From Hevea brasiliensis (taxonomy: Eukaryota; Streptophyta; Magnoliopsida; Malpighiales; Euphorbiaceae), in contig NC_079493.1 in assembly GCF_030052815.1 (NCBI RefSeq), positions 63,798,691 through 63,862,690 of the forward strand: a stretch of 64,000 nucleotides of DNA, in the 5' to 3' direction. Under the pieces are notes generated by a model. The model had not been told where the DNA came from. It ran no database searches and was given only the letters and a program-made list of their open reading frames with translations. The position numbers and the translations under genes are program-made. Of the stretch, positions 11,831-23,017 are shown in pieces (within the stretch, counting starts at the first letter, position 1; every line of letters starts with the position of its first letter).

Positions 11831-13869
11831 TAGTGCACAACATTAAGAAAATGCATTTTAAAATCATAAACCATAAATCATATGAATTGTGGACACTTAA
11901 AATCATAGTTAAATTCAAAAGACAGAGAATGTCATAAAGAATTTAAACTCCATTTCACAATATCACAATAAATGTCAATAAATCACACACACAGCTTAAT
12001 CATGATTCCATAGTCCAATTCGTCCCAAAAGCCGATGGCTAATGAGGAATAACATAGCTAGGTAGCAATAATATGAGTTCTCATCCTATTTGTCCTCAAC
12101 AGGCACACACCTCAACACTTCAGCCAGAGAGGGAATTCAAAGTCAATTCGTCCCACTTGACAAGCTAGCAAGGAATTTAATCAATATACATGATAGCTGT
12201 GGTTTCAAACCATTTACAATGCTTTTCAAGAAATAAGTATCCATTAAATATCATTCAAAAAAATTTTCACAATTTAAACAAAAACAGACAAATTGTCATA
12301 ATTTATTTCAATTGAAAATTTAAAAGAAATAACCGTTGTGCACAAACTTCTGATAAATACCTCTTGGCCCTGACTCAGTGTTTTCTTCCCCTTCCCTGAG
12401 TCTTTGCTAACTGAAACACACAATTTGAAGTGTTTCAGTACTCATTTAAATTGTCTCTAATAATATGGTTTAATAATTAATTTATGTAATTCTATTATTT
12501 TCCTTAGTCAACCTAAAATGCTGACTCTCGATGCACTCTAAGTGAATTAGGTTTAATGTTACCAATATGTCACATTTTGCATTTCAATATTCTACCATTA
12601 TAGTGCAATTTACCATTTTTACAAGTTGGCATTCATTTCTAAATTATTTCAAGCATCATTGTATGTAAATGTCAAGTTCTCAATTTTTGTGTGCTAGATT
12701 GGTCTAGCTTAAAGTCCTATTTCTCTTGGTTTTAAGCTTCTGGTCAAAGAAGAAAAATTGTACCTCTATGTCTTATTGCACTCGGGCAAAATTTCAGGTT
12801 ATTCTGAGTTGTATAGACCAAGATATGATCAATTTACTAAAGCTGGACAGATTGCACTAAAATGGCAATTTTAGGTCATTTCTAGTTCTGGCAGTTTTTA
12901 TACCCAAAATTGTGAAAGCTTTTTGACTTGCTTATGGTCATTTCTGGGTTTTGGTGTCTTTATAGGAGTTGTAGCTATATCTCTAATCTATTCATGGTAA
13001 AAATTTCAGGTCATTTGGACTTGTTTTGAGTGAGTTACGGCCAAAAAACTAACTACTGCCCAAATGGTCAATTTTTAGGTTTTCAAGTCACTAATCTGGA
13101 TTTGATCATTTTTCAAGTCACTTTCTAGACAGAATTTAGATAGGCTTTCTTCATGAAAGTTGGCACATTTTTTGCCTAGCTTTACCTCCAATTGGCCTTA
13201 TACCAATTGGAGCCACACCTGGGGTTATAGGTCCATTTGCACACTGCCCTCTACATGTTTTTCAAACACCAAACCAAACACATGTTTACCAATTACATCT
13301 TCACTTCCACACAACATTCTGCATTTGGCACTAACCAAAACCATTCAATTTTCTACATTATAGGTCAACTTGGATAGAATATAACCACTTCAAAATACAC
13401 CAAATGCAATCACAATTTACAAGGTTCAATCCCAACAATATATACACATAAATACTTTTAATTATCACACAAACTTCCATCATCAAATTACATACCTATC
13501 ACTACTATTCCACACACATATATGCTGTCATTTTTTTGTACAATATTTCAAGAACATTTCATGAATTTGAACCTTACCAATTTCCATTTTTAGGCTGCCC
13601 AAAAATTACACATACACATCAACTTCCATTCTTACTTTTCAAGCTTACAAATCAAACTTTATACATGAAAACCAACTCCAATACATTTAAACACTTAATT
13701 TAACATCTCAAACAGCCATTTACATGTAAAGACAAGCTGTACATGATGAAGTTCCATGCCTGCCAAAATGCTCCATCACCAATAATTCATCAAACCTCAA
13801 ACTTCTTCCATAATTCAACTACCCACAACCTTAGTTACGCTTTTAATGAAACAAGAATTGAAATTAACC

Positions 13870-13879
13870 ACTTACCTCT
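13870..13879 (-). other. Splice-donor motif in LTR
   Basis: Sense AGAG|GTAAGT, 880 nt from the LTR start. Confidence 0.55.
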
Positions 13880-14527
13880 TTTAGACTTCTTCAAAACTCC
13901 ACCAAAACTTATCTTTCTTGCTCCATGTATGCTGCCCAAGGTGTGTAGACAAGGTTTAGTGAAGGAACCTAGTGAAAAAGATGGCTAAATCAATGGTGGA
14001 CTTAAGATTGATGGTGGACAGCAATGGAGGATTCCATGGGCGAAGGAATTCGGCAAAGGTGAATTTGTGAGGCAGAAGAGAGCAAATGATCTTACACCTG
14101 TCCCACTTCAATCTTTAGGTGTCCCAAATATGATTTTAGTGGAGCACTAGTGCAGTATATTGGTTATTTATTCCAAAGTTTCCAAATTCCCACATTTACA
14201 TCATTTCTTTGACTATTTAATTTATGTACCACCATTTTAATTTTCATGATATTTTCAAGGTTTAATATCATTTATTTTTAATGGACATTTAGGTCAAAAG
14301 GAAACTCGGGGTGTCAAATGACCACAATGCCCCTATTCGGGTTGCATTCCCAATTTTTCAGTAACACCGAGTTTTATCGTTTTCTCGATTTCTCGTTTTT
14401 TTTTATACTAATTAATTAATTTTTCTTTGATATTTCTAATGACATTTATACTTCAATAAATCTTTAATTATGTCTCGAAACTAAATTTTGAGGGTTCTCT
14501 GTAGTCCTGGGGTTGGCTATTGCTGTA

Positions 14528-14580
14528 GTAACATCCGTCACGGTCACCCATCATTTGCAGTCTTTGGCTCGTTTAACTTA
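14528..14580 (-). promoter_or_regulatory. 5S-like segment, copy 3 (degenerate)
   Basis: GATGGGTGACC is intact (14552-14542) but GGGAAGT has become GGATGT and the A-to-C spacing is longer. Confidence 0.55.
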
Positions 14581-14755
14581 GTTTCATTTCATTGCTATTA
14601 TTTTTCCTTTGTTTTTCTTGTATTTTCTTTTCTTGTATTTCATTATTTTATGTCTCCTCACTAATATTTAAATTTAGTTCTAGGCATCCTAGCTGTCCAG
14701 ACAGACACTGGTCACCGGAACAGTAAAACACACTACCGAACATAGGGGTGTTACA

Positions 14756-15370
14756 ATAGGAATTTGGACATCCTCTTCCATTTCCAGGATAACAAAATCA
14801 ACAGGAATGAAGAATTTTCCTACCTTGATGAGGATGTTTTCTAATATGCCAATCGAGTACTTGACATACTGATCAGCCAATTGCAGTGAAATTGTTATGG
14901 GTTTGAGCTCCCCTACATCTCGTTTTTTACATATTGATAGATGCATTAGACTCACACTTGCACCTAGATCATAGAGTGCCTTGTCTATATTCATGTTGCC
15001 AAAAAAACAAGGTATGGAGAAACTTGCTGGATCCTTAAGCTTTAGTGGCAGCTTATTTTGGAATATGGCACTGTATTCCTCTGTAAGAGCAATAGTCTAA
15101 TAGTCTTCCAACCTTCTCTTCTTTGAAACAATTTCTTTAAGGAACTTAGCGTAGGATGGCATCTAAGAAAGTGCTTCTGTGAAGGGAATATTAATGTAGA
15201 GTTTCTGTAAAACTTCTAAAAACTTTCCAAACTGCTTATCCAATTTAGCCTTTTGGAATCTCTAGGGAAAAGGTAGAGAAGGTTGATATGGCTCTGGTAA
15301 CTTCTTTTTATTCTTTGTTTCCTCTTCCTGTTCCTTTTTAGCTTCTTCCTCCTTTTCCTCTGTTTGGTTA
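14756..15370 (-). pseudogene. Athila-like protease N-terminal part and upstream linker
   Basis: The sense frame runs from the right: LPFPQRFQKAKLDKQFGKF, NIPFTEALSQMPSYAKFLK, ALTEEYSAI, ALYDLGASVSLM (catalytic D-L-G-A-S) and VDFVILEMEEDVQIPI, where the ATAGG duplication cuts it. The remainder of the domain continues at 2773. This stretch precedes and begins the aspartic protease in Athila-type pol. It contains stops (for example near 15100 and 15163) and ends at the GGTTA duplication at 15366-15370. Confidence 0.85.
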
Positions 15371-15995
15371 TGTCACACCCTACCCCTCTGTAAGGCATAA
15401 CATGATCCTGTAGTGTACCTAATGAATTACCAACTCCGTCTACTGATAACCCATTAAATACACTACAAGGGATTTTAAAAACTTTTCTTACTTCTTTTAC
15501 AGTGGTGAGCACTATTTACAGGTGTTAAAAACCTTTTTGAACTGAAGTAATAGAACTAACACATTTGAATTATTTGGAATTTCTATAAAAATTTTGGCAG
15601 AGTGCCATCTATATTTTGGATAAAACAGTTCTTCAGAAAAACCTGTAAAAAGCACTTCAATATATATTTCCAAATCTCAACTCCAACATGTTTCTCAACA
15701 CAACATATTTCTCAACTCAAATCCATAGTAATTTTTCAAAGACTGAGATACAAGAAATATAATACAATTTTTTTTACAAGTCAAAATAACTCATAATTTA
15801 CTTTACAACTTTAATGTACAATTTTAATTTACAACTGCTCAAAACCAAGAACACTATATACATACAGTGAACATACATTACAATATAAAATGCAGAATAT
15901 GGTATACTCAATATACCCGATGATTTCTCAATGTAGTACTAGCAGCCTAGTCTCTTACTGTCGATCTGTCTACTGTGACAATGAAAAGCTATCTT

Positions 15996-16012
15996 TGAGT
16001 AAAATTTACTCA
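15996..16012 (-). other. LTR hairpin after GCACCAC
   Basis: TGAGTAAAATTTACTCA, 7-bp stem with a 3-nt loop; sense preceded by TTGTGCACCAC. Confidence 0.7.
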
Positions 16013-16289
16013 GTGGTGCACAATAACAATTTGAAATGCGATATATAAATCTTTTATTGGCAGTTCACAAATCAAATGATTCACAATTCCATTTCACAAT
16101 TTACAAAATTCATCTAACACAAATTTGATCAAATAACTGAGTAACACAATGTTGCCAATCGATAACATAATTTAGGCCATGACACAATTTTTTCCACACA
16201 TGCCGTGTTGTACACCACGACAAGACACACTCACCCCAATAATCGAAATCAATGAGGGAGGAAGCTAGCTGAATAATGAGTACTCATCC

Positions 16290-16370
16290 ACACTCACCTC
16301 AGACTGGGAAGTCAAAGAGGGAGGAACATAATCACACTCACCCCAGATTGATAAGTCAAAGAGGGAGGAA
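16290..16370 (-). repeat. Two-copy 37-43 bp direct repeat in the LTR
   Basis: CACACTCACCTCAGACTGGG with GTCAAAGAGGGAGGAA recurs 43 bp later as CACACTCACCCCAGATTG with AAGTCAAAGAGGGAGGAA. The same pair is seen at 22551-22628. Confidence 0.8.
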
Positions 16371-16583
16371 TATATCAACAGTGTCATGCCAAATGTGAAT
16401 CAAAATAATTTCAAATCACAATATTTCATACAAACCATAAATCACATTTTATCTAAAAATTTCCATTTGCAAGTTGGCAATACAATAAGTTCCAAATAAT
16501 ATTCCCAAAAACAAAGCAATCAAAAATTATTCATAAGTCATTTCTCCAAATAAATTTGCTAGTAAAAGCAGTGAATATAAAAG

Positions 16584-16759
16584 TATTGTGCACGGACACA
16601 ATTTAAAACAAAACATACAAAATAATCATAATTTATTTCAATTGAAAAATTCAGAAGAAATAGCTATTGTGCACAAACACAATTTAAAATAATAACATAG
16701 AAATAATCATAATTTATTTCAATTGAAAAATTCAAAAGAAATACTTATTATGCACAAAC
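16584..16759 (-). repeat. Tandem duplication of an ~80-bp LTR segment
   Basis: CACAATTTAAAA...TTTATTTCAATTGAAAAATT...TTGTGCACAAAC is present twice, each copy ending at a GTGCACAAAC-type word. The partner LTR has it at 22841-23017. Confidence 0.8.
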
Positions 16760-18248
16760 CTCTGATAACTATCTCTTGGCTCTGACTCAGTGTTTCCTTC
16801 CCCTCCCTGAGTCTTTGCTAACTAAGAAACACAATTTGAAGTGTTTCAGTACTCATTTAAACTGTCTCTAACGATAATGCTTGATAATTAATTCACTAAA
16901 TTCATTTATTCGCTTAGTCAACCTACTATGTCGACCCTTGGTACATTCTAGGTAATTTAGGTTTTAATGTCATTAATATGTCACATTCGATAGTCTTTTA
17001 GGGTTGGTACATGTTACCAAATTCATTTCGTGTATCTTTGCATTTTCTTGCGATTTCTTTGGATTGCAGGATACTAGTTTGACCTAGCTGGACCACCTAG
17101 TTCCCTCAGTTTTCGGGTTTCAATCAAAACTACAAACTTGTAGATCTATGTCTTATTGCACGCGGGGCAAAATTTCAGGTCATTCTGAGTTATGTAGACC
17201 AAGTTATGGTCATTTTACTATTGCTGGTCAAATTGCGCCAAAATTGGTCACTTTAGGTCACTTTAGGTTCGGCCAGTTTTTGGACCCAAACTTGTGCAAG
17301 CTGTTTGACTTACTTATGGTCATTTCTGGGCTTTGATGTCTTCATAAGACTTGTAGATATGGATCTTAAATATTTATGGTTAAAATTTCAGGTCAATTGG
17401 ACCTGTTTTGAGTGAGTTATGGCCTAAACACTAACTCCTACCCAAATGGTCAATTTTCAGGTCTCATTTGCACTTAATCCGGATTTGGTCATTTTTCAAG
17501 CTACCTTGAAAACAGAATTTTGGCAAGCTTCCTTCATGAAAGTTGGCACATTTTGTGCCTAGTTTCACCTTCAATTGGTCTCATATCAATTGGAGCCACA
17601 CACTTAAAGTTATAGGCCTAAAACTCAAACTGCCTTATTGAAATTCTTGCATACACATCAAGCATCACTTTTAACACTCACCAAACTTAACATTCAAATC
17701 AATTCTGGTTGTACCACAATCTAAACATAATTCACAACACATTATAGGTCATTTTGGCAGCTTACAATTACATTCAACATACACCAACAAGTGCAGAATT
17801 TTTCAATCCAATTTACAACAATTCAATCACCTTTTTATGCTCATTTACATGTCCCACTTCACACCACCTTACACACACTCAAACTGCCATAACAACCAAC
17901 ACATTTTAACATCATTATTCCATAAACCAAGCATGAATTCCAGCATTCTTCAAGGGTTAGCAAACTGCCACAATGGTACACTTACATTCCATTACTTTCC
18001 AAGCTTTAAATTTCATTTTACCTTTACATATACTAAGTATACATCACCTAAACAATTTCCTACACAATATATATTTAATCAATCATTTAATTCACCATTT
18101 ACAAGAACAATTAAACTGCCTTCAAGGTGCTTCCATGGCTGCCAAAAGTGCACATTCCCATTCAACATCAAAACTCAAAAATTCCTCCATAAATCAAACA
18201 CTCATAACATGCTTACAAACTTTAACAAAGCAATATTCAAAAACTCAA

Positions 18249-18258
18249 ACTTACCTAT
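18249..18258 (-). other. Splice-donor motif in LTR
   Basis: Sense ATAG|GTAAGT, about 863 nt from the LTR start. Confidence 0.55.
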
Positions 18259-18892
18259 AGATGAGACTTCTCAAATCTTCACTAAACTTCTTGATTTTGG
18301 TATCAAACTCTTCCTTGTGATGTGGGGATAAACTTTAATGAAGACAAGTGTGGGAAAAGATGGCTTGATCATGGAGTTGTAATGGTTTGAAGGTGGGTGG
18401 CCATGGGAGGGTTTGAAAGCTTTCATGCGGCAATGGAACTTTTAAATTGAAGAAGATGACTTGCAGATTGGTTAGTGGATTTACACCTGCCCATTGAGTA
18501 TTTAATTTAATCCATAGTGGTCCACTCACCTTAATTAAACTATATTATATGTTTTAATTGATAATTACACCATTTACTCTCCATTTTTGCTATTTACATT
18601 AGGTACCTTTTTCATTATATTTTCCAAGTGTAATATTATTTATTTTTAATGGAAATTTAGGTCAAAAGACAATTCGGAATGTCAAATGACCACAATGCCT
18701 GTTAGGGTTGCATTGCGATTTTTAGTAACAGAGTTTTGTCAGTTTTCGATTTCTCACTTTTCTTTGTACTAATTATTTAATTTTTCTTTGATATTTCTAA
18801 TGATATTTATACTTCAATAAATATTTATTCAAGTCCTAAAAATATTTTCTAGGGTTCCCCGCGGTCCAGGGCTAGTCAACGGTCCACGCCGT

Positions 18893-18943
18893 GACTTCCC
18901 GGTGCGGTCATCCATCGCTAGGGTTCTCGGCTCGCTTAACTTA
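18893..18943 (-). promoter_or_regulatory. 5S-like internal promoter segment, copy 4
   Basis: Sense AAGTTAAGCGAGCC, GAGAACCCTAGC, GATGGATGACC (one mismatch), GGGAAGTC. T5 at 18842-18838. Confidence 0.72.
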
Positions 18944-19117
18944 GTTGTATTTCTTTACTATTATTTTTCCTTTATTTTTCTTGTATTTTCTTTTCTTGTA
19001 TTTCATTATTTAATGTCTCCTCACTCATATCGAAGTGTAGTTCTAGGCATTCTAGCTGTCCGGACAACACTGGTCACCGGAACAGTAGAATGCACTACCG
19101 AACTTAGGGGTGTTACA

Positions 19118-19132
19118 ATTTCCCCCCCCTTA
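19118..19132 (-). other. Polypurine tract
   Basis: Sense AAGGGGGGGGAAAT ends exactly at the LTR boundary. Confidence 0.88.
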
Positions 19133-20164
19133 AAATAAATTTCGTCCACGAAATTTTTCCCAATAGCCATCTTACAATAGTCATACGTTTATTTTCTCCT
19201 TTCTATATGATCGTATAATCTTCTTTCTCTCGAATTTGTATAAGACTTTTAACAATCTAATACAACATTTAATTTGTTTGTATAACACCAATCTTCTCTT
19301 ACTATTGTCCTGTCTAATATTTCGATTCATGTCCCTTCTCGAATGACCCTTGAGGTCATGTTAGAATAATTTATCTAATCATTGGTCCTCTGACCATTCT
19401 AGTCCATAGTGTTCCTCACATTCGTAACATTTCTTTGTTATATTTGAACCAACTGTTCGAATTTTTACTTCCATAACTCTTTTTATCTGTCAATATTCTA
19501 TAACTTACTTCCTTTTGTACTGAACTATAACCTTTCGATATTCTAACTTTTAAGTTTTAGATCCCTAAGTGGGATTTTCAAACTTATTTCTAACAATTAA
19601 ATTCTGTCATGGCATAACTATACAAAAGGATGCGTTGGCAACTATTCTTATCTAGGTGTACTATCGGGTGATGCGTGGCTCTACACAATAATCTCAAGTC
19701 GATCTTGTGTCTGCAGCTTACAGTATAAATATCAAGAACATTGCATAGTTACTACGATACATCCCAATAGATCAAATTTTCCTATCTTTTATCCTTTTTG
19801 AATTCACTAATATCCCGAACTTATTATGATTACAATATCCATTAACAATTACTAACAGTGACATCCTTGCCCTCATCTAGAGCAATTCCATTACTGCATC
19901 TTACTTTTACGTCCTCTTGCATTACATTAAGTAGGCTTGTCGTTTAGCTTTATAATTTATGGTGTGTTAGAAAATACTTTTCGCCAATAAACTCTTTCAA
20001 AACTAATTTCACTTATTATCACAATCCTTATTTTAAAGGGCTAATCACTAATGCATCAAAATTTATTTCCCTATAAAGGAATAACAATATAACATATAGT
20101 TCTAACACTAACATAAAAGTATGCAGACCCCAGGTCAAACAATACATATATATATATATATCTT
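19133..20164 (-). other. Non-coding internal segment replacing pol
   Basis: This kilobase between PPT and gag has frequent stops in all frames and no recognisable RT, RNase H or integrase motif. It is colinear, in opposite orientation, with 47331-48363 in a second element: shared words include TTACAGTATAAA, ATCCTTTTTGAATTCACTAA, GTAGGCTTG and TTTATAATTTATGGTGTG. Two separately inserted copies therefore share the same pol-less internal region, which makes it a lineage feature and not a private deletion. Its origin (degraded pol or captured DNA) cannot be told by eye. Confidence 0.75.
20145..20163. repeat. (AT)n microsatellite at the pol-loss junction
   Basis: ATACATATATATATATATAT lies exactly where gag/protease homology stops and the non-coding segment begins. 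Confidence 0.85.
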
Positions 20165-21436
20165 AGTTACTATTTGAGAAAGTACCAGCAATAATATCAA
20201 AAGTCTAAGTCTCTTCTCTCTGCCGTATAGCGTATACTCCAGCTGGAGCATCACCCTGTACAGGTGATTCACGATTCTCGACTTCTAGGTGTACTACCCC
20301 TACCTCTACCTTTGCCTCTACTAAATGATGGTGAACTCTTTAGGGTAGAAACTTGGGTTGATCCCTTTGGTGTAGTAAATGATCGAGCGACACAGATTTA
20401 AACAATCCCTAGCAAAATGGCGATCTCTCCACGATTAAAACATGCTCCCTCTTGCTCTATAACATACCCCACTATGTGGTTTACGGAAGTTTCACAAAGT
20501 CGATCTGACAGTGCATTCCTGGGTTTCTGTTGAGTTTGCTGATCGGATCGAGGTGGTTTATGTCCAGAAGATCTATCTCTACCGGACTTCTTACTATCTC
20601 TGTTGTATCCCCCAAAGTTTTCCTCTTTCGGTAAGACCACTAGAACTGCATTCTCTGACTTTCCCTCTTTTTCTGTCTTCTACGATTTCTTTTTCTCGGG
20701 AGCAGCTTGATTCAATTCTTTCTAATTTTAGTGCTTGAGAAATAAGTTCGGAAGAAGTTGTTATGTTTGAATCCGACCACTTGTGTCGATACTAGGCTTC
20801 AAGCTTTGTTTCAAACCTCTTACATCTCTCCCTCTTGGTAGAAAGTAGACTTCTTGCATAATGTCTCAGTGGAAAAAGTCCCTTTCATATTCACCCACCG
20901 ATCTACTCCCCTGTTTCACACTTAGGAACTCTTGCAGCTTCTGATCAACATAAGCATCACGGACATATTTTTGTCTGAATTCACTGAGAAAGTCACTCCA
21001 GGTTAGCACTGCAGGGTCTACCAAAGCGTGGGAATGGTTTTCCACCAATCATAAGCATCCCCACAGCAAAGATCTGAGTATTCAAATCGAGCTCCTGCAT
21101 GCGTCTGATTTCTTGAATACCCTATCCATCCTTTCTAACCACTGTTCTGCCTCTAGAGGATCTACTGTCCCCTTGAACTCTGTAGCCCCATATTTCATCA
21201 ATTTGTCATATTGTCTAGCAGAAGACTGTGGTTGTACCATTGGTGTCTGTATTGGGGCTTGAGTAGGCACATTACCAGCCATTTATTGGAACATTGCGAC
21301 CATCTCTTGGCGGAGCAGGGAGGCTGCGATGCTGAAATTTGGTCTTCTTTGAACCACTGACATTATGTAGGGCTGGGGCATCCCCTTGCACCTCAGCCTC
21401 TATAGATTGATCGACTGAATGATCACCCTCTTCCAT
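20165..21436 (-). pseudogene. Gag of the gag-only element, frameshifted
   Basis: Starts at ATG 21436 with MEEGDHSVDQSIEAEVQG, then QSSARQYDKLMKYGATEFKG, DPLEAEQWLERMDRVFKK, LTWSDFLSEFRQKY, RSVGEYERDFF, a basic region with GHKPPRSD, a damaged zinc knuckle (ACFNRGEIA, second Cys replaced) and a RGKGRGRG tail that leads to the first residues of protease (VYAIRQREET, DIIAGTFSN) near 20180. It is split over at least four frames. Compared with the gag at 9830-10997 it is more open at the N-terminus. Function in intact form: particle formation and RNA binding. Confidence 0.85.
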
Positions 21437-21461
21437 AGTCAATGCGAGGATCTTAGACCTC

Positions 21462-21466
21462 CTGCA
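21462..21466 (-). other. Candidate 3' splice site before gag
   Basis: Sense CTCCTTGTATTAATTGTGCAG then GAGG, 26 nt upstream of the gag ATG at 21436. Confidence 0.5.
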
Positions 21467-21607
21467 CAATTAATACAAGGAGATTTCCTCCCGTTAGTGC
21501 ATATTTATAATGTAATGTACTGTATGTATCAAACAATGATATTGAGCAGTTGTACTATGAAGAAAGAATATTCAAATAACATATGAAAACAGAATTTAAA
21601 AAACTTT

Positions 21608-21619
21608 GCTCTGATACCA
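21608..21619 (-). other. Primer-binding site, exact initiator tRNA-Met type
   Basis: Sense TGGTATCAGAGC, 8 nt from the LTR end, identical to the canonical plant sequence. Confidence 0.93.
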
Positions 21620-22257
21620 CTAAAACATGTCACACCCTACCCCTCTGTAAGGCATAACATGATCCCGTAGTGTACCTAATGAATTACCAACTCCGTCTAC
21701 TGATAACCCATTAAATACACTACAAGGGATTTTAAAAACTTTTCTTACTTCTTTTACAGTGGTGAGCACTATTTACAGGTGTTAAAAACCTTTTTGAACT
21801 GAAGTGATAGAACTAACACATTTGAATTATTTGGAATTTTTATAAAAATTTTGGCAGAGTGCCATCTATATTTTGGATAAAACAGTTCTTTAGAAAAACC
21901 CGTAAAAAGCACTTCAATATATATTTCCAAATCTCAACTCCAACATGTTTCTCAACACAACATATTTCTCAACTCAAATCCATAGTAATTTTTCAAAGAC
22001 TGAGATACAAGAAATATAATATAATTTTTTTTTTTACAAGTCAAAATAACTCATAATTTACTTTACAACTTTAATGTACAATTTTAATTTACACTGCTCA
22101 AAACCAAGAACACTATATACACACAGTGAACATACATTACAATATAAAATGCAGAATATGGTATACTCAATATACCCGATGATCTCTCAATGTAGTACTA
22201 GCAGCCTAGTCTCTTGCCTGTCGATCTGTCTACTGCGGCGGCAATGAAAAGCTATCG

Positions 22258-22274
22258 TGAGTAAAATTTACTCG
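22258..22274 (-). other. LTR hairpin, end altered
   Basis: TGAGTAAAATTTACTC as at 15996, but the flanking CAG reads CGA (see consensus-error finding). Confidence 0.6.
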
Positions 22275-22840
22275 ATGGTGCACAATAAAAATGTGAAATG
22301 CGATATATAAATCTTTTATTGGCAGTTCACAAATCAAATGATTCACAATTTCATTTCACAATTTACAAAATTCATCTAACACAAATTTGATCAAATAACT
22401 GAGTAACACAATGTTGCCAATCGATAACATAATTTAGGCCGTGATGCAAATTTTTCCACACATGCTGTGTTGTACACAACGACTAGACACACTCACCCCA
22501 ATAATCGAAATCAATGAGGGAGGAAGCTAGCTGAATAATGAGTACTTATCCACACTCACTTGATTGGGAAGTCAAAGAGGAGGAACATAATCACACTCAC
22601 CCTAGACTGATAAGTCAAAGAGGGAGGAATATATCAACAGTGTCATGCCAAATGTGAATCAAAACAATTTCAAATCACAATATTTCATACAAACCATAAA
22701 TCAGATTTTATCTCAAAATTTCCATTTGCAAGTTGGCAATACAATAAGTTCCAAATAATATTCCCAAAAACAAAGCAATCAAAAATTATTCATAACTCAT
22801 TTCTCCAAATAAATTTGCTAGTAAGCGATGAATATAAAAG

Positions 22841-23017
22841 TATTGTGCACGGACACAATTTAAAACAATAATATACAAAATAATCATAATTTATTTCAAT
22901 TGAAAAATTCAGAAGAAATAGCTATTGTGCACAAAAACAATTTAAAATAATAACATAGAAATAATCATAATTTATTTCAATTGAAAAATTCAAAAGAAAT
23001 ACTTATTATGCACAAAC
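22841..23017 (-). repeat. Tandem duplication of an ~80-bp LTR segment
   Basis: Counterpart of 16584-16759: two copies of the CACAATTTAAAA...GTGCACAAA block. The duplication therefore predates this insertion. Confidence 0.8.

Larger units (their letters stand above)
2774..14755 (-). mobile_element. Complete Tekay/Del-like chromodomain retrotransposon
   Basis: A 11,982-bp element in minus orientation with LTRs at 2774-6320 and 11186-14755, PBS at 11166-11177, gag, PR, RT, RNase H, IN and chromodomain in that order, and a PPT beside the 3' LTR. Flanks are ATAGG at 2769-2773 and 14756-14760, a perfect TSD, proving a single insertion into the Athila protease gene. All domains are recognisable but interrupted by stops and frameshifts, so it is not autonomous now. 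The two LTRs differ at roughly a dozen positions in the first 190 bases by eye, more than the pair at 15371/21628, so this is the older of the two complete elements. Confidence 0.93.
11186..14755 (-). repeat. 5' LTR of the Tekay-like element (3570 bp)
   Basis: Colinear with 2774-6320. Modules: 5S-like box 14528-14580 (degenerate), splice-donor motif 13870-13879, CCAATTGG repeat near 13192-13212, hairpin 11814-11830. ATAGG at 14756-14760 completes the TSD. Confidence 0.93.
15371..19117 (-). repeat. 3' LTR of the gag-only element (3747 bp)
   Basis: TGTCACACCC to GGGTGTTACA. Modules: 5S-like box 18893-18943, splice donor 18249-18258, hairpin 15996-16012. It differs from its partner by many small deletions at C/G-rich words between 18680 and 18740 (see findings). 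Confidence 0.93.

Noticed and set aside
18902..19138. Open frame giving LVFSFLVFHYLMSPHSY and VRTTLVTGTVE, repeated near 34714, 25191, 57817 and 51726
   Set aside because: It is the antisense translation of the conserved LTR start including the 5S-like box. It recurs because the LTR recurs, has no domain and is broken in several copies.
19133..20164. A captured host gene inside the gag-only element
   Set aside because: No open frame, splice pattern or recognisable domain; two copies share it but both are full of stops.
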